Positions 40,101-52,100 of a stretch of 64,000 bases of DNA are shown here, one piece after another. A program made the translations under genes and the position numbers. Position 1 is the first letter of the stretch, and every line of letters begins with the position of its first letter. The notes below the pieces were generated by a model. That model made no database searches. It saw only the letters and a list, made by a program, of their open reading frames with translations, and had not been told where the DNA came from. This DNA is from Ophthalmolycus amberensis (Eukaryota > Chordata > Actinopteri > Perciformes > Zoarcidae): contig JAFEUB010000911.1 of the NCBI GenBank assembly GCA_024529925.1, forward strand, positions 427,001 to 491,000, written 5' to 3'.

Positions 40101-43100
40101 TGTACGGCTGTATGAAATGAAACCTGATAAACACAGGTTTCATTTCATAAACCTCCATCATCACAGCTCTGTGTCCTGTTTTGTATTCAACTTTTGCATG
40201 AGTGTGAGTATTTATCTTTTTATGTCGGCCTATGCACTGACCATTAAGTCAATCAAAGGCCACAGACAATGAAAGCTCAGCCTTTATTCTAGATTAAATT
40301 CAGGTCACTGGTCGTATTTATTTATCACTCTTCAGTGGAGCAAAGTAACAACGTATTGCACTTAAATTGTTAAGGATTAGACCAGTTTGTGGCTCGTGGC
40401 TTCTCAGTGTCTAATTAGGGCTCCATGTCACGTTTCAGACGTTTTTTAGTTGTTAGCAGTTCCACTGAAGAATGTCCTCTCTAAACCCGTTTCATTTAAA
40501 TAACTGTTTGACGCTCAAAGAGGCAAACTCTTCAAATACTTTACAGATTTGAAGATATTCCCAAAAATGAACTTATTTTCTTCTTTCCCTTTTTCCTCTC
40601 CCATAGAGAGCAATAGCCTTTGTTGCACCAGCTTCTGTAACTCAATGCAATATCTCATTCAGGAATTCTTTAATCTGTCTTTCTAAAAACTATTTTTTAT
40701 TTTTAAGTCAAATTGGCTTACAGCAGTTGCCAAAATCAAAACCATTGTCATTTAATTTGAACAAAGTTAAACAAGATTTAGTGAGCAACGAAAAAAAACT
40801 GCAGCGCTCAAGACATTGTGAACCTGTTTTGTCCATAGCCCCAATACTTCACCAAAGATCTTCTACAGCGTTTGCTCTTCTTTGTCCTTCTGTTGAGCCA
40901 TGACATGCACATCGGACCGGCACATACAGGTACTTTGGAAAAAGCCAAAGCCGTGCCTCTTTTAGGGATGGAAAATCGAAGATCCCATAGATGTCAATGA
41001 TATTTGACGTATGTTTGGATTGTAATCTTGACAGGTTTGGATACATTTATCTCTTGTTAACCAAACTTCTGTTTTATACGCATGTCTTCATGGCTTACGG
41101 TTGATCTCCATCATTCCCCCTTCCAACACAGTGGATATTGCTCATCCAGACATCTATACTGACAGTGAATATTCACATATCTTATGGCTTATCTTGTTTC
41201 TATCCTCACGACGAGTGTCTTTCCCCTAAAAGGTAACTCAGCCTTTGCGATGACATGATACTGGTCTGGTCTATAGCTTGGAGCCATGAAGACGTTATAT
41301 TCTGATCTTTTTAGGACATGGCAGGGGAACAAATCAGAGATCAGCATTTTTATGTCTCCACGCCCCGGCGATAACCAGGTCTCACAACATGCATACAGCT
41401 AATTTTGACAATTCACACAAATGTCTCGTACTTACATACGTAAAGATACCATTTTGATTTACTTTTGGAAAAGAAGTTTCACTTTGACTTTCCAGTAATT
41501 ATCTCACGACTAGCTAACTGTTGATAAAGTAGTAAAACGTATCTCCACTACAACAGCGGAATGCTGCTCACGCTAATGCTGCATCAGTATTACCAATCTA
41601 AGAATGTAATCGGTGATACTATGTCAGTCTCTAAGGGCATTTAGGAAGAAGTACTTTTGATAGCGTAAGCACATTTAACATTTTATTTAAGCAGGATCTT
41701 AAATGCAAGGCTAGTAATTACGGTAAGTCTTTTTTACTTCACTAAAGCAGCAGAGTACATCTTTTACAAAACTGACAAACAATAAATGTTCATGCCAGTG
41801 CAAACATTGACTGATTTAGGTCAACAGAGTCTTGATGAATGGTAAAGATAAAGATGAAAGAAATCCACTGGGATTAAGCTGTTTTTGTGTTGAATGATGG
41901 ATCTGTTTCTAAATTTAAGATCACAGTTTTTATCAGCTTCTCTTGTCACTCAGAGTGAGTTACATCGTGTATCACCCCTCTCTCATGTGTATGTGATAAC
42001 TATTCATTGGTGTGCATTGCCCTTCATGAGACATGGAGCTTGGTGATGAATGAGTAACGGGATGAATTCAAATAGAAGAAAGACAGAATACAAGCAACAG
42101 ATGGCAAAAGAAAGAAGCTGCCAAAACCTTTCACTGCGACTCCTTTTGTCTCCACCTTCACCATCAGTCGGAGTAAGAAAGGATGGAGGTGAGAACTTTA
42201 AAACAAACCTATTTCACAAAGGTTTGTGTCAGTCATTTGTTGAATATTAGAATATTTCTGTTTCAGACAGTCAACTGACAGTTTTTCTCAATGTGCGTCA
42301 GACGATCCGATGATTCTTGTATTGATCGCCTGCCTCCTCTCCACCCGAAGCAACTTCTCTTGTCTCCCACATTATCGGGGATGTAATCACTGCTGACACA
42401 CCGACATCAAAATCATGATGGAAAGGATGTGTAGCCTGAGAGTCAGACTTAATCGCCATTTCGTTGCACTGCATCATTCAGTCTGACTTCCTGCTCGTTA
42501 GCCGACTTCTTTCGGGGTATTTTACTCTCATCAATCAGCAACAAGTGACGTATCGGTCCCGCAGACATCATTTTCAGTCGACATGGAAGCTGTGGGAGCA
42601 ACATTTTTTGATGTGGATTGATGAAATGCAAGCTGCATAACATGATTTCCTCCAGGTTTGTTGACATACTCTTGTCATTTTCCTTCTCAACCCCGTTTTT
42701 AGAGAGTGTGCTTATATCATGCTAATTTGCAAGTTTTTAAGGGAATGTAATGCCGCTTGGGCCGATATGTTTTTATATATTGAACATATCAGGAGAATGT
42801 AAACTGATAGTATGTTTTCCCTAATATCCATTCTTGCAATAGAATGTCCACTCACAGCAAATAAAGCATTGTTGGACCTTTTATGGTTGTGTTTTGCAAC
42901 TTGTCAAATGATTGTATCCTCAAGATTTCAATCCTGGTTGTTTTGGCCATGGTTAGCAGCAGGGGCGTCGTTAGGCCTGTTTTAGGGGGGCTGAAGCAAT
43001 CTAACTAAGTTGTTTTGTTCCCTAAACCTGACTAAGTTGTTTCCTGTGAAGATAAATGTTTATTTTGAAAAGACTGTATGCATGTAACGAGCAGAAATTG

Positions 43101-46100
43101 ACACGGTTTGCTGGACTTTTGCAGAAAAACACACAAAAAGTAGGAGTACATATCTCCTCACTGTCTGATAAGTAATCTGAATAATCTGATGTTCATACAT
43201 AGCAGTGGCTCTGTGAATGGGAAACAAACAAAGTGGTTTGGATTGAGCAACTCTTTTCCAGCCACTCAGCAAGATGAGGCGTTCGTGTTCATGCACAGGA
43301 CAGGGGGAAGGCCATGGATGTACAAAGACATAGGCAGTGGAAAGGAGAGGGAGGGCAAATCTGGAGGGGCGTATTTGTTAGCAGGTTCAAATATCAACAA
43401 TCCTGTTACAGAATCGCTGACTCCACCTTTTAACACAGCTCTGATACGGTTGTAAGTGAATAAACAGTTCACACTGAGGCTAATATCAATGAGATCAATG
43501 AGGGATTACAAGGAAACATCGTTTTCTTGCAAATCCCTCGTGCCTACGTTGGCAATCTGAATCCAACGCTGGAATGGCGGACCTCGCCACTACTAACTGC
43601 TTTTGTATGAGATTGATTGAGATGTTTATGTTTTATTCGTTTGTAACGACTTGCCTCATGTTGCTGCCTTTTTGTCAAGGTCGTCATTGTAAATGAAAAC
43701 TGGTTCTCAATTGACGTATCTGGTTAAATAAAGGTAAAATCATTTTAAAAAGAGGTAATTGCTGAATGAAAATACATTGAATGGCTATTGCTGATTGAAT
43801 GCTGACCATAAAGAGCATGAACACAGGGTTACATGTTATGATATTGTTAAGAATTGTAACCATGCTGTTTTTTTAAATGTAGATTAGTCTACCATTGGTA
43901 GCATGAGACACGTGTTTACCAAAATCACAACCTTTCCCTAACCTCAACCAAAGTGCTTTTGTTGCCCAAACTTAACCACACATGGGACATAATGTGAGGT
44001 CTCTGGCATTAAGTCAACGCCAGACCTATTCGAATCAATGAGACATCTGGAATTGTGGTTGGCGACTGAAAGGTCTGGAACTAGGAAAATTGGAAAATTG
44101 AAAAGATGGGAAAATGGAAAAGCCTTTGATGGTGATTAATTGCATCTTCTGTTTCCATGACACTTATCCGCTACTCAAAGTCTTCCCAGGCTTCTGATTC
44201 ACATTCATTTGCTGCTGCTGCTGCTTAAAAGAGATGAAAGGATCAGCCTAATCAAACAGCGGTGCCCATGTCTCACATGAGCTCTCGGTCTCTGCAGTGT
44301 GTACAACGAAGCTTACTTCCCTGTCTTTTCAATCCCCTATAAACGATGGTACAACGGCATAGCGATTGAATGATTGCTGATAATTATTTTAAAATATCAT
44401 CAACCAGATATGCATCTCTCTGGATGAGATTTCTCCTCCTCAAGTCTGACTCAACAAACAGCTTTGGGCTTTGGTGAGATGCTGTAAATAGCTATGGACA
44501 GAGTAAGCGACTTGTGAGACTGGGTTCTCGGGGGGGTGTGTGTGTGTGTTCCTGAATGGGCCTCTAATTATACTCATCTTTTGGTTTTCACCCTCTGCAA
44601 AATGCATGTATGTAGACTTTTTGTGGATACAGGGTACATTTCGTCAGGACAGTTGACCTCAAAACTATCTTCACCAACATCCTGAAGAAACTAAACACAT
44701 AACAGCGTAGGTGTATGTAACCTTCGTTACTTCCTGACACCTGCCCCTGAAATGCATTTCGGATATGAAACTCTGTCCTCCAGTTCCTACCCTAATCTTT
44801 GTAACTACTTAGAACTGAGAGTAAGCAGCGCTACTTCTTGTTTTTCGTGCTTGTTCTCTGTCAGCAACTGTCTTGATAATCCATGCTGACAACCTGAGGA
44901 GGTTGACACCTGACAGCTATGTTCCTGTGGCTCCTGGTTGGTTCCTTTCTCTACAAGATGATCTGCAGTTTAAAATTTAGAGGTACTGCATTTCCATTTT
45001 AAAAGTCAAAGCTGCAGTAATAAATATTCCTTTATCAGCAATGGATAAATTGATCGACTCAGAATGTTTAGACACAGCTCTCATCTGTGTTGCTTTTGGC
45101 TTCAACAGCTAAAAAAACGAAACAAGTGCGTATTGGTGGAAATAATGTGTGTTGTCGAGTCATCAAAGGTGTCAGTAAACGTGAGCTGTGTCAAGGTGGT
45201 CAGGTCCTGGCTGCATTCAAACATGATTGTGTGTGTTGTGTGTGTTGTTGATCCAAACAGAATTGGATCAGTGAGGATGAATAAATGCATTTCTCCTCTG
45301 TTGCATCTCCATTTCCTGGTCAACGAGCCTCGACAGCTCTCGTCTGTGATGTGAGCCATCGATCAGCAGTGGACTTCAAACGCCGAATGTGCGAGAGGGA
45401 GAAAGGACACACAGCTGTCTGTAGCTCCTCGTGTATGACGGATGATATATACTCAACCTCTCAGTCCATCATTGAAACAAAAGGCTGCACCGACAACAGT
45501 GTCACTGGACAGACGCTCTCTTTTTACATGTACACTTGTCTCAGCTGACTCTGGTCCAACAGCCTCAGCCATTAACAAAGAGTAACAGAAATATGATTTA
45601 TTGTCAACTGCTGCATTGGTATTTCTGCTCGGATTGATTTCCCAGTGCATTTTACACAGCGAGTTTAACTTGAATTAATCTTTCTCTGTGTCTGCGTGTA
45701 TTTTGTGTGTGTGTGTTCTCCAGTGCTCAGCCCGTGCCCTGTTGCCGCGTCGTCGGCCAGAAGGTGTCACTCCATCTATAAGGGCTTCGCTCAGTGTCTG
45801 ATGGCGCTGGGAGACAGTCTCGCCGACAGCGCCCGCAAGGACGAGGACACGCACGAGATCCACTCCATCTGCAGGTTGGTGTAATCACTTGAGAAACTTG
45901 AGTTTTGGCTGAAATGCCCCCAAATAAAAAAAATGCCTCTAGAAAGTGAAAAAGGTACATGGGCAGGGCTGGGAGGGCGGCTACGACTACGTCTATTGTC
46001 GGCTCATCTTCGGTAACCAGTGTAGCATTACGATCACATCGAAAGACTTTTCTTTTCTTTAATTCTACCATGATGTCATGCTACAGTTACAGAACATGAG

Positions 46101-49100
46101 AAGCACCACATGAACTGCTGGGCTTGGTCTACGTTACACTAACATGTAGCCAGACGTTACTGTCTTTGAATACCGTTCATGATAGCCATAGCCCTTTCAA
46201 TTAGCTTTCGCCAATCGCCAGCGCTAACGGTAATCGCCAATGGTTCACGTCACCTGGCTTCCAGATCAGCCAACTGCAAAATTTATTGCAATAGCCGGGT
46301 TTCAACCAGGGCAGTCTTCACAATATGTAGACCTAAAATACTTTGCACTAAAATGTCAAGGTTCCATCAACAACACTACTAAACACTCGCATACAATGGT
46401 TTTCAATCTGAAAAAAGTGCTGATTTATTTACTCACATAAATCACATATCACCAAGTCAAGTTAAATAGGGAGCTTGCCGAGTTCCAGTATTTGAATATG
46501 CATTTTTAAACCCCGCAGAGCAGATAGGTCAGTATCAGTGTGTATTTGGTGTATGTAGTGACATTAGAGGACAGCCGCTCGCTGGGGGGAAGGCAGTACA
46601 CATTCTGTGAGCTAGAACCGAGTATGCAAGGCTTTTGGAAAGTCAGTGTGCTGTCTGATATCAATAGGGCACGTACATCTGTAGAATCCCACAGATCGAA
46701 GCCTTGTCCCTCTAATCCCTCACTGGACTTACCCATGACCGGTTCACATGCAGTTATAAGAATAATATTTCCTAAGATAGCTGTGTGTGAACATTCATAA
46801 ATGATGACATTACCATGGACACATGAGTAAGTTTGCCATAGACAGTTTGAAACATTGCAATGAAAGTTTCATGGCTGTTGTAAAGGAGAATCAGGAGCTT
46901 TAGAATGGGCTAGTGGTGTATATAACCTGTGTGCAATGTAAATGTGTAACTTTTACACATGCTTTAAGTCAGGGGTCTTCAACGTTTTTCAGGCCAAGGA
47001 CCCCCAAACTGATAGAGAGATGGAGCAGGGACCCCCGACTATATATTTGTATAAAATTGTGTTTTATATTAAATGGGCCTAGTACCGTGTATACCTCTTT
47101 ATTGTGCATTCAATACTAAGCTATTCAAATAATACACAGGTTCATATATTCATGTTTTTATTTTAAACATGTGCAAGGTACAGTGAGTAGGGAGGCTGTG
47201 CCACTGCCATTTATAAACATACCTTGTCAGCTGATACCAATGCCAATATCAACATTGTCTGTCAATTGCATGATAATCATGCAAACAAGCTATTCTAAAT
47301 TGACGTTTTTATTTTAAACATAAATGCGGAAACTAAAATGAGTGATGGCCCATTAGTGCCACTGCCATGCATAAACACACCTGTTATCTTTCATACAATA
47401 CTGAACTATTAAAATAATGGACAGATTCATGTTTAGAGAAAAATACAATTTTTTAAATTTTTTTTAATTGTCTAATCAACCAAAACATTTTGCGGACCCC
47501 CTGCAGTACCTCCGCGGACCCCCTGTTGAAGACCTCTGCTTTAAATGATCCTCTTCAGTGTTATTACCTACATAAATAAGAACACAGCTGAGATCATTAG
47601 CTCATACAGTGACCAGCCCTCTGCTGACAGGCCCAGATCCGGCCATAGTGCCGCCTTCGACCAAAGTTGTAGCTCTGGCAGAAGGAGGAAGGCTCAGCGC
47701 CCGGCATTGGCAGTTCCTCCTTCGGCTACTAGTGTTTTCGGAAACACTACCGCTTTTGTCCACAGGTGTGCCAAAATCAACACAAAATGAAAGTTCCTCA
47801 TAGTAGCTTTAAGGAGGTACTCCAGCGATTCAGTATTGCCATGAGCACCATTTGTAACGCAGACTAACAGTCTCCGGTCATGTCGACGGCTCTGTGAGGC
47901 TGGTGTAAAGGATGGAGAACTCTGCACAGTGGACAATATATACTGTATAATATATATACAGCATAAGGGATATTAGTCCTGTTCTAGGTTCTGTGTCATC
48001 AACAGCATGCTGTTGAAGATTCTGGTGCACCAAACTGACATCAAGACTGTGATATTTCTTTCATTTCTCCCTCCATTGCTGCAAACTAAATTTCCGTTTG
48101 CCATTAAGAATTCCCCTCGCGATGTGGCTTTCACAAGCACAGATCACAGGATTGTGATGAACTCCATGATAAAATGAAAAATGATGTTACTGACTGGGAT
48201 TATATGAAAGGGCTATTGAGTCTTTCACATACACAAACAGTGATTACTGCGAGTTATGCCGTTTGACTGCTAGATTGCCACAACTCTGCCAGGTGTCAGT
48301 TGAGGTTGAAGGAGAAAGCACGCGTTTATCTTGTTCGGTTTATTTCATACAAAGGTATGACATTTAATTGACACCGATGTTAAAAACAAAAAATGCGTCA
48401 GACGGCACCTTTCTGAGTGATTTTAACCTCTGCCAGTTTAGTGTAAGAGAAGATAAACTGTTATGATGCGGTAGCTGTTGCTCATATTTTTCCATTTCTC
48501 AAAAGTGGAAACAGCGATTGGGGTTCCTGGTGTTCCCCGTGACAGCGGTGACATTTGAGAGCCGGTGTTGCTAGGACGCGCTGTCCACATCCGTGGTGCT
48601 CTATAGACTGGAGCATGTCACAGCTCTGTATAGCACACAAAGAGCATTCAAGACACATTGTTGGTTATGTGATCTAAACAATTTATGATGCCTGTCAACA
48701 TTTGGTCAGTCCCATCGAGGTGTTGAGTTAGTATTCTTCTCATATAGTACAAGCTAGCTGGCTTTAAACGATAGCACTGATTTGCACTCGTCCTCTCTAT
48801 TTGTTCATGTTGTCTTCAACACCTGCTGAGTTGTCTGCAGCTCCTGTGCACTCACTACTATGTTTGTCCTGCATTATACAAAGGAAGAGTTCCTCCAGGT
48901 GTTAGCTGTCATAAGGAGCCACGAAGTAATGTTGGCAGTGCTCAAATCACGGATAGGCCTGTGTGATCGCTGGAATTTACAGGTGAATGCTGCTGCTGTC
49001 AGTAGCTTTATAATTAAATTGCCCCCCCCCCCCCTTCACAGCAGCTTACTGCTCCTAAAAATGTCTAACATGGGTGAAATGCAGAGAACAAATTTCATGT

Positions 49101-52100
49101 GTCTGTGTATATATGATAATTGGAGTCAAGTTTAAGTTCAAGCTTCTATGAGCAACTTTGATTTTGTGTTGCCTTTGGCGGTCCCTGTGGACTAAAGTGG
49201 TTTTCTTTGTGAAAAACTTTCTTTTCACTGCAGCAGGGTCTGACAGTCTGACCTGCTCAGTCCTGCCAGCGGGCCCAGCAATACGGCCCAGGTCTCCTGC
49301 AGCAAGGTGTTGGTGTTAGCCCCCAGTGTGGACCAGCGGAGTAGTAATAGTGAGGCAAAGCTCTGCTCCTGGTCAGAGGAGGAGCAGCTGCTGCCTGGGG
49401 CAGAGCTCTCCGCCTCCCGCCGGAGCTTCCCGACAGGCAGCAGCGAAGCCGGATCTGGGTTTCTGAGTGAACCTGTATGATTTAATTTGATTTTGCGCTG
49501 AATCCGACCCGATGACACCGATGACAGGCACGAAGAATAACTATATAGGAACAGCCAATCATCTCGCTGATGGTCTCGTTTACTTATGTAGGTCATACAG
49601 AGGCATCAGTATTAAACTGAGACTGTTTCATAAGCAGTTAAAAGTTCCTCACAGTAACTTTAACACAGACATGAAAGTGAAATCAGTCCTCTCATCTACA
49701 GTAACTCTCGGCTAGAAAGCGAAAACACATTTCCCCAAAATGAAGAACTCTTCCTTTAAAGAGATGAGCTATTGAACCATCATATTAGTCACTGAAGAAA
49801 GAAATTGATCAAATAGAAACGTCTGGTCATTTCTTTGGTAATTACATTTTTGATGAAATAAGACTAAGGCTAAAAAAAAAAAAAAACACCAATGATGAAC
49901 TGATTTCTCAGAAAATGTTTGATTTTTTTCACTTTGAATACTTCACACCCAAACAACTCTGCCTCCTCTCTTCTTCCCAGCACATCTCCACTCTGCAGCT
50001 CTCTTTTTAGCCTGTCATTGTTTGGGCTGGAGGCCTGATGACGCTGATAAAAGATGCAGCATCTCTCACTTCCCTTCTCTCTTTTACCCCCACTTTTTTG
50101 TTCTCTCACCACTCCATTTCTCTATATCCTGTATCAATCCATCATACCTCCCTCTCTCTCTCTCTCTCTCTCTCATCTCCGCTCACATCTCTATTTATAC
50201 ATACCTCTGTCATCCATCTTCCAGAGGAGTCGTATCCTCTCGACCAGGGATGGGAGCCATTAATGGGCGAAGGGACTCAGATTAGGTCTGCTGATCTGAG
50301 AGCAGTGTTTCTGTTGAGTTAAATTAGCACGGTTCCAAAAATGATATTAAACTCCTGAAGTACACAGAATCCTCACAGCAGACTGTAAACACATGCTGGG
50401 AACAGCAGAGTTCAACCAAAGAGGTCAAAGTAGTTATTACGTTCAGATAAAGTTGCCACGCTGCAAGAGCTGACAGCTTAAGTAGTCATTTAACGCCATA
50501 TAAATGGAATTGTGACTAGCACTCTTTTCCCCACTGCATTATGAATGAAGCTTGCGCAAACTGAAGTGCGCCATCACGCAGCGGCAGCATTCATGCTCTA
50601 TATAAGACGGCTCACAGACATTAAGTAGTTCACAGGAAAGTGTTGTCGCTGAGCTCGCCGTGTGAGACCGCGGGGACTCCACGGAGGATTTCCCTTTGTT
50701 TTGTTCAAGACGCATTTTCATTGAGATCTACAAAGTGTGACATCACAGTCCTTGTGGAAAACCTAATGGAGTTATCCTGAATACATCGTCCCGTGAGGAT
50801 GTGTGCATGCGCGAGCCTCTGCTCGCAGTATCTTTTGATATCTGCTGACAAAACCAGATTTCATTGTGTTTCACACGCAATAACAATAAAGCATCTTATC
50901 TTTTCTTGGCTCAGGCTCTACTAAACTCTCTGGACTCTCCTCTCCTAGTTGCTTCCCTCCTATTTCAACCTCGCTGCCTGACAGCGTGGCTCTTGGGATG
51001 GTAGTGTCGGTCAGTTGGTTCACCACTTTGGTCCAGACTGAAATATATCTACAGCTGTTGGGTGGATTGCTGTGTATTTTTGTACAGACGCTCATGGTCC
51101 CCAATGGATGAACCGTAGATCAAAGTATCCACAGTGAAATATCTCAACAACAATTGGAGGGATTTTAGCGGTGGAAGCTATAGGTACATTCACTCAAGTA
51201 GTGTTCTTAAGTACAATTAGGAGGTACTTGCACTTATTTGTAGTATTTCCATTTTCTGCTACAATTCAGAAGTAACTATTACACTTTGTTCTCCACTGCA
51301 TTTATATAATAACTTTAGTTATTTTAAAGGATCAGATTTTTAGTACCAAGTATAATCGATAAATACATGTTGATGTATTATTATAGGTTAAGTTTAGACT
51401 TTATTGATCCTTTTGTGAAGTTCACAAGCTACCCAGCAGAATATAAAGTTATTAGAATTAGGCCCAACTTTGTAATTTGCAAATTTTTCTGAAATGGGTC
51501 ATTCTGCATGATGAGCACTTTTAATTATGGTACTGTACTTAAAGTATATTTTAATGATAATACTTTTGTACTTTTACTGAAATCAAATTTTGAATGCAGG
51601 ACTTTTACTTGCAACTGAGTATTTCTACACTGTGGTGTTAATACTTCAACATCTGGATTCTTCTTCCACCATCCGACAAGCAGGTTTTCTGCTTCTCCTT
51701 TTTCATCCATATGACAATGACGTGTGTATCGGTGTGCATTCATTGGAGAGCATTGTGATTTTCAAATACTTAGAGTTTGGTTTTAACCTCGACTGTCGAT
51801 CAAAATGAGGGTCGGGTTGTACCGGTATACCGACGTCGTATTAAGATTGACAATTAACATTTGTTGGTACGGTATTGTCGCGCACCTTAAGAATTTGACA
51901 ATTATCATTGATCATAGAACATTATTTTAAAGTCACAGCTAATGGTATTTTTCATTTGGTAGTTAATTTAATAATAGTGCTGCCAACATGTAAACTAACA
52001 TGCTTTAGGCAAGGCAAGGCAAGGCAAGGCAAGGCAAGGCAAGGCAAGGCAAGGCAAGTTTATTTGTATAGCACATTTCAACAACAAGGTAATTCAAAGT

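Larger units (their letters stand above)
4331..45723 (+). other. nrn1l: nrn1l intron 1 (about 41.4 kb)
   Basis: Bounded by a GTAAGT donor and a TTCTCCAG acceptor. It holds no other gene that I can support. Its recognisable content is transposons and simple repeats, listed separately. Undescribed parts read as ordinary AT-leaning non-coding DNA. Confidence 0.85.

Noticed and set aside
49225..49596. 123-codon minus-strand frame in a GC-richer patch
   Set aside because: No recognised domain, no consistent splice sites and no similarity to any neighbouring coding sequence that I can see.
52012..52057. Regular short repeats that might suggest a CRISPR-like array
   Set aside because: Uniform 5-bp units without spacers at the end of a LINE; this is its tail.
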